NCBI GenBank assembly: GCA_900545835.1
Contig: URBB01000039.1
Location: forward strand, 1-17,141
DNA: 17,141 nucleotides
Origin: an uncultured Collinsella sp.
GTDB lineage: Bacteria; Actinomycetota; Coriobacteriia; Coriobacteriales; Coriobacteriaceae
Direction: 5' to 3'
The notes under the pieces were generated by a model that was not told the origin of the DNA, did no database searches, and saw only the letters and a list, made by a program, of their open reading frames with translations. The position numbers and the translations under genes were made by a program. The number at the start of each line of letters is the position of its first letter. The stretch's first letter is position 1. Shown here one piece after another: positions 1-6,680 of the stretch.

Positions 1-50
1 TTTCAAGCAGAAGACGGCATACGAGATAGGCTCCGGTCTCGTGGGCTCGG
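1..50 (+). other. Illumina Nextera i7 adapter (artifact)
   Basis: Bases 4-27 are the Illumina P7 sequence, 28-35 an eight-base index (AGGCTCCG), and 36-50 the 3' part of the Nextera i7 index primer, ending in GGGCTCGG. The rest of the Nextera mosaic end (GTGTATAAGAGACAG) is missing; genome-like sequence follows directly. Bases 51-54 (AGAT) fit both the adapter and a coding continuation. This is library sequence, not organism DNA. Confidence 0.97.
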
Positions 51-51
51 A

Positions 52-1071
52 GATACGGAAGAAGCTCGGCACGATGGATGCCTTGCCAAATGCCTTGAGC
101 TGCTGCGACTTTGCCCTAAACGCGCAGAGCGCCACAAAAGAGAACGTATTGCCCGTGCCGCCGATGAGGTTGATGGCCATCGACATGAGTGCCGGGTGGA
201 ACTCAAGCGGCTGCCCAGCAGCGTAGAGCGAGGCGTTGGCAGCAAAGGCGGCAAGCGTAACCGGGGCGGTGATGGGCATCACGATCATGTTGCCGTGGAC
301 GCCAAAGCACCAAAACAGCAGCGTCATGAAGCAGATAAGCAGTGCGCCGGGCACAGAGTCAACTGCGACGGAAAGCGGGGCAGCGAGCAGCTTCTCGATA
401 ACCGAGGGGATGGACAGCGTGGGATCGATCATCTGGATCAGCAGGTTGCCACCAAAGAAGATGAGGATGTTGGCGAGCATAGGCACGATGGCGCCAAAGG
501 TTTCGGACAAAAACGGCGGCACGCCATCGGGCATCTTGATGGTGATGCCCTTGGTCTGGCAGAAGCGCGTGACCTCGACGGAGACCAGGGCAACGATGAT
601 GGCGGTAAACAGGCCCTGCGCACCCAGATAGGTGCAGGGGACCGCCTGGAGCACGGACTCATCAGCAAGCTGGTAGTAGGACGACGGCGCCGCGGCGATC
701 AGGAACATCACCAGCGAGGTCATACCGGCGTTAAGCTTGGGCATCTTGTAGGTGCCCGCCAGGTTATAGGCGATTGCGAACGTCACGATCACCGACAGTA
801 TGCCCATCGTCATGTTGAACGGGATGAGCAGCGTGAGCTTATTGGCCGTGGCAAAATCGAGCCAAGGGCCAAAGACGGACCAGAACCCGCCCTGCGCCAC
901 CAGGTCGGCCGTGACCGGCGGGTTGGCGATGATCATAAAGACGGCAGAGACCAAGATGAAGCTGATCGCGCTCATAAAGCCCTTTTGCATGGAGGCAAAA
1001 TGGCGCTCGGTGCCGCAGAAATTGGCAATAGGGGTCAGTTTTTCCTGAAGCAGGGTCATTAACTTTTCCAT
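52..1071 (-). CDS. PTS lactose/cellobiose-family EIIC permease, C-terminus cut off
   Basis: This is the membrane permease of a lactose/cellobiose-family phosphotransferase system. It carries a sugar across the membrane while EIIB phosphorylates it. The frame starts at an ATG at 1071 and stays open for 340 codons into the left adapter. Visible family marks are many hydrophobic segments, MPDGVPP near residue 180, FWCFGVHG near 252-259, and a GGTGNT stretch before a KAFGKASIVPSFF segment. Family members are about 430-450 residues, so roughly 100 C-terminal residues are missing. The ribosome site GGAG overlaps the EIIB stop codon (TAGGAGG), suggesting coupled translation. The reading frame continues into the adapter as R-I-S-E-P, which resembles the conserved NISEP/NINEP motif expected here. 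The sugar cannot be told; cellobiose, lactose or chitobiose-like substrates are all possible. Confidence 0.9.
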
Positions 1072-1080
1072 GGTCGCCTC

Positions 1081-1374
1081 CTAGCCCAACAGCGACTGGG
1101 CGAGTGCCAGCACATTGGCGGCGTTGCCCATGCCGTAGTCCTGTGCGGGGATGACCGCGGTCGGCTTACCGCTCCCCTGCTTGACGGTGTTGAGCTGGTA
1201 GGACACCTGCGGCCCCAAGAGCAGCACGTCATAATCGGCGCAGGTCTCCTGATACTCGCCGATACCCACCGCATCGATATCAAGCTCGATGCCGTTTTGC
1301 TCCGCGTATTTCTCGAGTTTCTTCATCAGAATGCTTGTAGACAGGCCAGCTGCGCAAACAAGAAGGATCTTCAT
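1081..1374 (-). CDS. PTS lactose/cellobiose-family EIIB
   Basis: This 97-residue cytoplasmic protein passes phosphate from EIIA to the sugar held by EIIC. The N-terminus MKILLVCAAGLSTS is the classic lactose/cellobiose EIIB start, with the phospho-accepting cysteine at residue 7. The length is typical (about 100). I chose the ATG at 1374 because a GAAGGGA ribosome site lies just upstream and the family begins right at this methionine; a longer frame opening at 1449 would overlap EIIA and add a non-family extension. It lies 46 bp after EIIA and 9 bp before EIIC, so it is in one operon with them. Confidence 0.93.
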   Translation of the reverse strand: MKILLVCAAGLSTSILMKKLEKYAEQNGIELDIDAVGIGEYQETCADYDVLLLGPQVSYQLNTVKQGSGKPTAVIPAQDYGMGNAANVLALAQSLLG

Positions 1375-1420
1375 AAGGGATTCCCTTCGCATTGATTGGT
1401 TGGATAGTCGCCGCACGCCG

Positions 1421-1747
1421 TTAGGCGTTCTTGGCTGCAGTGCGCTCATACAGGCAGATCAGCTCCTGCACGAGCTCCTGAGCAAGCATGGAGCACATGA
1501 GGTGGTCCTGAGCATGGACCAGCAACACATCCACCGACAGATGCTCGCCCGCCGCCTCGGTCGAAAGCAGCTGCGTTTGGATGTGGTGAGCCTTGATTCC
1601 CGCATCCTTTGACTGCTTCATGAGTTTGGCGGCAGCGTCAAAATCCCCCGCCTTTGCCTTTTCAAGGGCTTCGAAGGCAAGGCTGCGCGCCTCTCCCGCT
1701 GCAGCGACCAGCTGAAACGAAACCATCTCGGTTCCCTGATCGTCCAT
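1421..1747 (-). CDS. PTS lactose/cellobiose-family EIIA
   Basis: This 108-residue soluble protein takes phosphate from HPr and hands it to EIIB. The HAQDHLM motif falls at residues 78-84, so the expected active histidine is H78 and the trimer-centre aspartate D81, the same numbering as the lactococcal lactose enzyme. The fold should be a three-helix bundle forming a trimer. The start at 1747 has an AGGAG site six bases upstream; an inner ATG (residue 8) has no better site. It is the first PTS gene after the regulator, with a 115-bp gap that could hold its own promoter. Confidence 0.93.
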   Translation of the reverse strand: MDDQGTEMVSFQLVAAAGEARSLAFEALEKAKAGDFDAAAKLMKQSKDAGIKAHHIQTQLLSTEAAGEHLSVDVLLVHAQDHLMCSMLAQELVQELICLYERTAAKNA

Positions 1748-1781
1748 AACGGTCTCCTCTCCCGTGATGTTTGGTTTGTAC

Positions 1782-1794
1782 TTGAATATTCGAA
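1782..1794. promoter_or_regulatory. Near-palindrome in the regulator-EIIA gap
   Basis: TTGAATATTCGAA is a near-perfect inverted repeat centred on GAATATTC, 35-47 bases upstream of the EIIA start, in an otherwise GC-rich region. The position suits an operator for the adjacent PTS regulator, but this is inference. A weak promoter-like pair (TTGTCG, 17 bases, CAATAA on the minus strand) lies upstream of it. Confidence 0.3.
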
Positions 1795-1862
1795 ACGCCT
1801 ATCTCCCACCCGCAATCCTCGAGGTTTATTGCAGGCAGGCAGGGTTTTCGACAAAAGAAGCC

Positions 1863-3758
1863 TTAAGCCGTATGCGCTTGCACAAGCGCCATCAGCTCAT
1901 GCCAGGACCGGCGCTCGCGTAAGCGCTCGACCCCCTGGCGGTCCATAAAGATCTCAGCGAGCAGCGAGCTCAAGATCCGCGCCTCGTCGCCGCCCGACCG
2001 GGCAAACGACACCATAAAGACGATATCGACCTCATGGCCGTATTCGTCCCAAAGAATGGGATGTTCGAGCAGGCCCACGGTAACAAAGGCCTCGGCGCTC
2101 AAAGGATGCATCCCATGGGGCATGGCCACCCCATTGCCAAACGAGGTGGCACTCGCGCTCTCGCGCTCGGCAACCTCTTGGGCAAACTGGGCATCGACAC
2201 GGCCGCTCTCGACGGCGCGCTCGGAGAGATATCGGAGAACGGCCTGCTTCGACGACGCCTCAACGCGGTTGAAGAACAGGGCACGGCTAAAGAAAGCGCT
2301 CAGGGAGTCCGATTGCGCAGCGTCATCACTCAGCACCTTGCGGATAGCGTTGACATCGCTCGTCTCCAAGAAGAAATCGGCCTCGCGGACGGGCACGGGC
2401 AACTTGACGTTGAGCGGCACCGTTGTGAACACGTAGTCGATGTGCGAAAAGTCGAGCGTTCCCACGCGGGCGACGTCGCATGTCTCAATCGACTCGATAT
2501 ACATACCAAACTGCTTGCGGTACTGGTGCTCGAGCATACGGGCGCTTCCCGCTCCCGAGGCGCACACGATCAGGATGCGTTTGCGACGCGGCTGGTCGGC
2601 TTGCTGCTCGAGGGCCAGGGCAAATGCCATGGCGATGTAGCCGAGCTCCTCATCAGAGGGCTGGCTGCCAAAATGACGCTCGAGTACCTGCGAGGTGCCG
2701 GCCGCCATCGAATAGGCCAACGGAAACCTCGTCTTGATATCGGGCAGCATGGGGTTATCCATATGCATGTGATATTCAAGGCGATAACCCAGAGGGCCAA
2801 TATGCCGAGCAAGGTTCATGCGAAGTTCAAGATCGCTGCTAAAGTCAAACCTAAACTCATCGTTGACCGCACATACCATCTCGGAAGCGATCTCCCACAT
2901 CTCGTCCGAGATAACGGCCGAGCCCTTCTCGGGCACGCCCGTGCCCCTGCCGAGCAAATGGATTGCGATAAAGGCAACCTCTTCTCGGGGCATGCTCACG
3001 CCCAGGGCATCCTTGATGTTTGCGGCAATCTGGAAAGCCGCAGCGTATTCGTGCGTTCCCTCCAGCTTTAAAACGTCCGATTCTGCAGCCGGGACATAGC
3101 AGCCCTGCTCGATGCGGCCAAGAGCGATGTAAAGATGCATGATGAGATTGCGGGATGCCAGCGAGCTCACCGTGACGGGCGAGGCAGTCAGGGCATCGTC
3201 CACACATGCGGCGATGGCCCGCAGGCGCTCGGCGAGCTCTGCATCGTCGGTATCGGGCAACACGGGCCTCACCAGTGAGGCCAGACACAGACGCCGTTGC
3301 GACTCCCCACCCGCAACGCGGATTCCGTAGCGAGGGCGCTTTTCGAGCGTCAAGTCAAATTGGGCGAGTTTCTGCTCTACCAGACGCATGTCATTGGACA
3401 GAGTTCGCGCCGAAACGTAGAGTAAATCCGCATACTCCTCAATCGTCACCCACTGGGACCGCATGAGAAGGTCGTTAAGAAGGAAGGACACACGGCCGTC
3501 GCGCGTATCAGGAATGCCCGGATGGGCCAGAGCCGCACCGTCTAGCAAGCGAGCAAGCTCATCTGCACGTGCAACATCGATACGATATTGCCCTTTGCTG
3601 CCAACGATGCGTGCAACCCCCGCAAGCTTGTCGTTTGCGCGATGGATATAGTTTCTCACGGCGCGCTCGCTTACCTCGAGACGCTTGGCAAGCACCGCGA
3701 CAGCGACAGGCTGAGCGTCCTCGATCATATTTACAAGCTGCTTGACGTGAGCATCCAT
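1863..3758 (-). CDS. LicR/BglG-type PTS-controlled transcription activator
   Basis: This 631-residue protein has the five-part layout of LicR/MtlR/ManR activators. In order: an HTH (about 1-62), a second Mga-like HTH (85-150), PRD1 (180-275, with H208 and H267), PRD2 (290-390, with H319), an EIIB-like domain with cysteine C399 in ILIVCASGAGSA, and a type-2 EIIA-like domain (480-630) with H548 in GVAMPHG. Family members activate an adjacent PTS operon when PRDs are phosphorylated by HPr and the EIIB/EIIA-like domains are not phosphorylated by their cognate EII. It has DNA-binding HTHs, not an RNA-binding CAT domain, so it acts at promoters. The second PRD2 histidine is replaced: the motif reads ELGYIAMAF with A378 where His is usual. 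The start at 3758 follows GGAGGAGG. It precedes EIIA on the same strand. Confidence 0.92.
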   Translation of the reverse strand: MDAHVKQLVNMIEDAQPVAVAVLAKRLEVSERAVRNYIHRANDKLAGVARIVGSKGQYRIDVARADELARLLDGAALAHPGIPDTRDGRVSFLLNDLLMRSQWVTIEEYADLLYVSARTLSNDMRLVEQKLAQFDLTLEKRPRYGIRVAGGESQRRLCLASLVRPVLPDTDDAELAERLRAIAACVDDALTASPVTVSSLASRNLIMHLYIALGRIEQGCYVPAAESDVLKLEGTHEYAAAFQIAANIKDALGVSMPREEVAFIAIHLLGRGTGVPEKGSAVISDEMWEIASEMVCAVNDEFRFDFSSDLELRMNLARHIGPLGYRLEYHMHMDNPMLPDIKTRFPLAYSMAAGTSQVLERHFGSQPSDEELGYIAMAFALALEQQADQPRRKRILIVCASGAGSARMLEHQYRKQFGMYIESIETCDVARVGTLDFSHIDYVFTTVPLNVKLPVPVREADFFLETSDVNAIRKVLSDDAAQSDSLSAFFSRALFFNRVEASSKQAVLRYLSERAVESGRVDAQFAQEVAERESASATSFGNGVAMPHGMHPLSAEAFVTVGLLEHPILWDEYGHEVDIVFMVSFARSGGDEARILSSLLAEIFMDRQGVERLRERRSWHELMALVQAHTA

Positions 3759-3820
3759 GTCCTCCTCCTTTCCCTGCGTCTAGTCTAACGCGGTAAAGAA
3801 TGACACTCCACGTCGCGCTC

Positions 3821-3838
3821 GTTCCGCCAACGCGGAAC
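3821..3838. promoter_or_regulatory. 7-bp inverted repeat upstream of PTS regulator
   Basis: GTTCCGC, a CAAC spacer, then GCGGAAC, 63-80 bases upstream of the regulator start. It may be an operator or a leader hairpin. A TATAAG sequence on the minus strand (3867-3862) lies just upstream and could be the -10 box, but no good -35 box is visible. Confidence 0.3.
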
Positions 3839-3938
3839 AGGTTGCGGGGAGTCCAGCTAAACTTATAGGGAGCACGGAGAGAGGGCCCGAAAGCAATGCG
3901 TCGGTGTGGGATGCGCCTTCCCAGCCATTGGGCAGTCA

Positions 3939-4057
3939 TTGGGGACAGACTTAAATGAGTGGTCGTTGGGGACAGCCTTTGCGGACGACCGCTCGTGCTG
4001 TCGAAAAGGACTGTCCCAAGATACCGGTAGGAAAGGAACGTCCCCAAGTGCCGGGTT
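3939..4057. repeat. GGGGAC repeat cluster, copy 1
   Basis: Two forward boxes TTGGGGACAG (3939-3948 and 3966-3975) face two reverse boxes, CTGTCCCAAG (4011-4020) and CGTCCCCAAG (4039-4048). The inner part also pairs (GGTCGT near 3961 with ACGACC near 3975). The reverse half, read on the minus strand, is CCGGCACTTGGGGACGTTCC then CCGGTATCTTGGGACAGTCC, nearly the same two-unit sequence found again at 11031-11076. This marks a dispersed, partly palindromic intergenic repeat. Confidence 0.75.
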
Positions 4058-4065
4058 GAAACAAA

Positions 4066-4095
4066 AGCCCCGCAGTCGGAGCGGACTGCGGGGCT
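4066..4095 (-). terminator. Rho-independent terminator of arcC
   Basis: A perfect 12-bp stem (AGCCCCGCAGTC, 4066-4077, with 4084-4095) with a six-base loop is followed on the minus strand by TTTTGTTT. It starts 66 bases past the arcC stop codon. Confidence 0.88.
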
Positions 4096-4160
4096 CATGA
4101 AGAGAGGCTAGTTTGTGGGCGCTTTGCCTGGCGCCCACGAGAGATACAACAGAGTAGAGA

Positions 4161-5123
4161 CTACTCGTGGATGCGGGTACCGGAGAGGCCGGCCATGGTC
4201 TCGGCGGCCTTGTCCAGAGCGCCGATGATGCAGGTGCGGCCCTTGCGGGAACGGGCGAACTTGATAGCAGCGCGGACCTTGGGCTCCATGGAACCCTTGC
4301 CGAACTGACCCTCGTCGGCCAGGCGCTCGGCCTCGTCGGCGGTGAGGTCCTCGAGCTCCTCCTGGTTGGGCTTGCCAAAGTTGATGGCGACATGCTCAAC
4401 GGCGGTCAGCAGGAACAGGACGTCGGCATCACAGTCCTCGGCCAGCAGCTCGCCGCCCAGGTCCTTGTCGATGACAGCGGGAACACCCTTGTAGCAGCCC
4501 TTGTTCTCGTAGTCGCGGACGACGGGGATGCCGCCGCCACCGCAGGCGATGACGATGAACTCGTTGTCGAGCAGGTTGAGGATGGAGTCAGCCTCGACGA
4601 TCTTCTTGGGATCGGGGGAAGCGACGACGCGACGCCAGCCGCGGCCGGAATCCTCGACAAAGACCTTGGAGGGATCCTCGGCCATGAACTCCTTGGCCTG
4701 CTCCTCGGTGTAGAAGGGGCCGATCGGCTTGGTCGGGTTCTTGAACGCGGGATCGTCGGGATCACACTCGATCTGGGTGACGACGGTGGCGGCGTGCCAA
4801 CGCTTATAGCGCTTGTGCATCTCGCGACCGATGCCCTGCTGCAGGTGATAGCCAATGTAGCCCTGGGACATTGCGCCGCACTCGGGCAGCGGCATCTCGG
4901 GGGTGCCGATGGCGTCGTGGGCAGCGGCAAAGGCGTTCTGGATCATGCCGACCTGCGGGCCATTGCCGTGGGTGATGATGATCTCGTTGCCCTGCTCGAT
5001 GAGGCCGAGGAGGGCATGGGCGGTGTTGCTCACGGCCTCGATCTGCTCGACGGGGTTGTTGCCGAGGGCGTTGCCGCCAAGGGCGACGACAATACGATCG
5101 GGCTTGCCAAGAGGCTTAGACAT
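4161..5123 (-). CDS. arcC: Carbamate kinase
   Basis: Carbamate kinase interconverts carbamoyl phosphate + ADP with carbamate + ATP, in the cytoplasm. At 320 residues it has the usual length. Amino-acid kinase motifs are clear: GGNAL (16-20), THGNGPQVG (51-59), CGGGGIPVV (194-202) and IDKDLG (218-223). I chose the ATG at 5123 because AAAGGA lies nine bases upstream and MSKPLGKPDRIVVALGG matches the family start; an upstream ATG at 5159 adds an unlikely tail. No arginine deiminase or ornithine carbamoyltransferase gene is adjacent. It could serve arginine, citrulline, agmatine or purine breakdown, with the carbamoyltransferase elsewhere. It is transcribed alone and ends at the hairpin at 4066-4095. 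Confidence 0.95.
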   Translation of the reverse strand: MSKPLGKPDRIVVALGGNALGNNPVEQIEAVSNTAHALLGLIEQGNEIIITHGNGPQVGMIQNAFAAAHDAIGTPEMPLPECGAMSQGYIGYHLQQGIGREMHKRYKRWHAATVVTQIECDPDDPAFKNPTKPIGPFYTEEQAKEFMAEDPSKVFVEDSGRGWRRVVASPDPKKIVEADSILNLLDNEFIVIACGGGGIPVVRDYENKGCYKGVPAVIDKDLGGELLAEDCDADVLFLLTAVEHVAINFGKPNQEELEDLTADEAERLADEGQFGKGSMEPKVRAAIKFARSRKGRTCIIGALDKAAETMAGLSGTRIHE

Positions 5124-5158
5124 TGCTGGAATCCTTTCTGTAAAAGGCCTACAACCCA

Positions 5159-5196
5159 TTAATAACCCGCGTCCGTGCGATACGCGAGTTTATTAA
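5159..5196. promoter_or_regulatory. Imperfect inverted repeat in the arcC leader
   Basis: TTAATAACCCGCG (5159-5171) is mirrored by CGCGAGTTTATTAA (5183-5196) with one inserted base and one mismatch. It lies 36-73 bases upstream of the arcC start. It could be an operator or a leader hairpin. On the minus strand, TTTTCA, 17 bases, GATAAA lies just upstream (about 5214-5242) as a possible promoter. Confidence 0.35.
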
Positions 5197-5569
5197 GGTT
5201 TATATTCTCTTTATCGCTCATTTTATTCATTTTGAAAATAGCGGAACGGTGAACGGTCGTTTTTATCCGCTCAGCGTACAGAACCCCAGCTCAAGCATAT
5301 CTACGCCATTTACGTGCAACTTTATTTTAATAGAGCAGGGATTAGACCAGATTATGCAAACTATATCTCTGCTAAACACAAAACGGACAGCGCAATATCT
5401 TACTCGCACTATACGAGATTCTATGCACATATAAGTCGAGTATGCACCCCTGCAAAAACAAGGAGCTTTTCATCCATCAATAAGAATAACGGTCGCTCTG
5501 CGTCATACCGCAAACGCGTGATGGCGGTGCGCAGGGTCGGCATATGGCTAAGAAAAATGAAATTCGATA

Positions 5570-5598
5570 TTGTGCTAACGTTTGCAGCATGATACTTT
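5570..5598 (+). promoter_or_regulatory. Likely extended -10 promoter for the 5726-6669 operon
   Basis: TTGTGC (5570-5575) is 17 bases before TACTTT (5593-5598), which has a TGA just before it, matching an extended -10 form (TGnTA). Transcription would start near 5605, leaving a leader of about 120 bases. Confidence 0.4.
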
Positions 5599-5604
5599 AG
5601 CGAA

Positions 5605-5725
5605 GAACAGTACGGGCTGGGGCGACAGACACCTGTCGTGAAGTTTGGGTTCGGCGACCCCGTAGCTGTCTTCTCCTTTATCCGCCAGCGAACCCCTTGA
5701 GCGACGGATTGAGGAGGTCCTTACT
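5605..5725 (+). promoter_or_regulatory. Possible structured mRNA leader
   Basis: The leader can form CGACAG-ACAC-CTGTCG (5623-5638) and a longer-range pairing of GGGTTCG (5647-5653) with CGAACCC (5689-5695). An exclusive alternative pairs GGGT (5647-5650) with ACCC (5657-5660), and GGGG at 5619-5622 can pair with CCCC at 5658-5661. Competing pairings just before a strong ribosome site (GAGGAGG, 5711-5717) suggest possible control. It matches no riboswitch class I recognise. Confidence 0.35.
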
Positions 5726-6142
5726 ATGACAAAAATGCTCAAGATCACGCTGAATGGCGAGACGTTTCTCGCCGATATGCTCTGGGACAAGGCTCCCGAA
5801 GCATGCAAGCTGTTCGAATCGTCCTGTCCGGTCGAGTCACGTATCTTTTCGGCTAAGATCTGCGATGCCGAGGTAACCTATCCCGTTTCGGGTCCCATCG
5901 CCAACTACGAGCACATCGAGAACCCCGTCTTTCACGAGCCCGCCGGTGCGGTGAGCTGGTATGGCGGATGGTCGTCAATCTGCATCTTCTTTGACGTCTG
6001 TGAGCCGTTTGGCACCTGCAACATGTTCGCCCGCATCTGCGAAGCAGACCGTGAGCGTTTTGCCATTGCTTGCCGCAATGTCTGGGACAACCAGGGCATG
6101 TACATTAAAAACGAAATCGTCGAGATCGAAGCGGAGGCCTAA
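5726..6142 (+). CDS. DUF3830-like protein (cyclophilin-like fold)
   Basis: This 138-residue protein resembles the DUF3830 family: an N-terminal strand and ADMLWDKAPEACKLFES segment, a PVESR turn, a central pair of strands ending in VSWYGGWSSICIFF, and a CNMFARI segment near residues 98-104. These resemble the family's 'LxxxAP...WE.LP', 'GdlxYf' and 'NlFARI' regions as I remember them. The family has a cyclophilin-like fold and no settled function. No signal peptide or membrane segment is visible. The start at 5726 has GAGGAGG eight bases upstream. It is first in a two-gene operon; the next gene starts 2 bp after its stop. Its divergent neighbour is arcC. The function is unknown; a role in nitrogen-compound breakdown is only a guess from that neighbour. 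Confidence 0.65.
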   Translation: MTKMLKITLNGETFLADMLWDKAPEACKLFESSCPVESRIFSAKICDAEVTYPVSGPIANYEHIENPVFHEPAGAVSWYGGWSSICIFFDVCEPFGTCNMFARICEADRERFAIACRNVWDNQGMYIKNEIVEIEAEA

Positions 6143-6144
6143 AG

Positions 6145-6669
6145 ATGATGGATATCAACACCCTGCTCACGCTCAACCTTGCCGAGTACACCACTGCACT
6201 TGAGGCCCTCGCCGATCAAATGATGCTCGAGGAGCCCCGCGACATCGACTACATGCGCCGTCGCAAGCTCGACACCGGCCGCGAGTTCGCAGTCTGGAAC
6301 TTCACCGTCGGCTACTGCATGAACGCGGCCGACGCCCTCTCCCTCCTGCGAGCCCAGGCAACCGAAAACGTCAACGGCGACACCGCCGACTTAGCAACCC
6401 TCAACAACAGCGCCACACGCCTATGCGACTGGTTCTCGGGCGCCTTCGACGTTACCGGCAAGATGGACGATACGACCGCCATCCTTGCTCGCAGCCGCGA
6501 CCTCTACGCCCAGGTAGAGACTCACGATCAGTTTGCCGCTCTCACCCGCGCCACCGAGCGCTATCTGGTACAGCTGCAGTTTTGGGTCGATCGCCAGATT
6601 CCCTGGCCGGCCATCAGCGACCTGGTCCACGGCTACCGTCTGCGCACCGAAACCGGCGAGACAAGGTAA
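6145..6669 (+). CDS. Hypothetical protein, second gene of the DUF3830 operon
   Basis: I do not recognise this 174-residue protein. It appears almost wholly helical, with no signal peptide, membrane segment or cysteine pair pattern; it is acidic in its first third and has aromatic residues in the last third (YLVQLQFWVDRQIPW, about 145-159). Codon use matches the neighbours and the ribosome site GGAGG lies inside the end of the upstream gene, seven bases before the ATG, so it is real and likely coupled to the DUF3830-like gene. A second ATG follows directly at 6148. A partner or stability role with the upstream protein is possible but is inference. Confidence 0.8.
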   Translation: MMDINTLLTLNLAEYTTALEALADQMMLEEPRDIDYMRRRKLDTGREFAVWNFTVGYCMNAADALSLLRAQATENVNGDTADLATLNNSATRLCDWFSGAFDVTGKMDDTTAILARSRDLYAQVETHDQFAALTRATERYLVQLQFWVDRQIPWPAISDLVHGYRLRTETGETR

Positions 6670-6680
6670 GCCAAGCAAGT

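Larger units (their letters stand above)
3759..4160. other. Intergenic region between arcC and the PTS regulator
   Basis: No gene is supported in these 402 bases. From the regulator side it holds the regulator's upstream region with a 7-bp inverted repeat (3821-3838), a cluster of four GGGGAC-type boxes (3939-4048), and the terminator of arcC (4066-4095). Short open frames here have no ribosome site. Confidence 0.75.
5124..5725. other. AT-richer divergent intergenic region
   Basis: No gene is supported. Bases 5160-5600 are visibly richer in A and T than the rest of the window. The arcC side holds an inverted repeat and possible promoter; the right side holds a promoter and leader for the gene at 5726. 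Short plus-strand frames (5249-5434, 5314-5592) lack ribosome sites and have no protein-like composition. Confidence 0.7.

Noticed and set aside
196..1062. 288-codon plus-strand frame opposite EIIC
   Set aside because: Highly charged (His, Asp, Gln, Arg) shadow of a hydrophobic membrane gene; the permease frame carries the family motifs.
2034..3071. 345-codon plus-strand frame inside the PTS regulator
   Set aside because: Antisense to a gene with five recognisable domains; no ribosome site.
4167..5162. 331-codon plus-strand open frame opposite arcC
   Set aside because: It mirrors arcC almost exactly in extent and has low-complexity shadow composition; arcC has all its kinase motifs.
5314..5592. 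Short plus-strand frame in the AT-richer island
   Set aside because: No ribosome site, no protein-like pattern, overlaps another equally poor frame.
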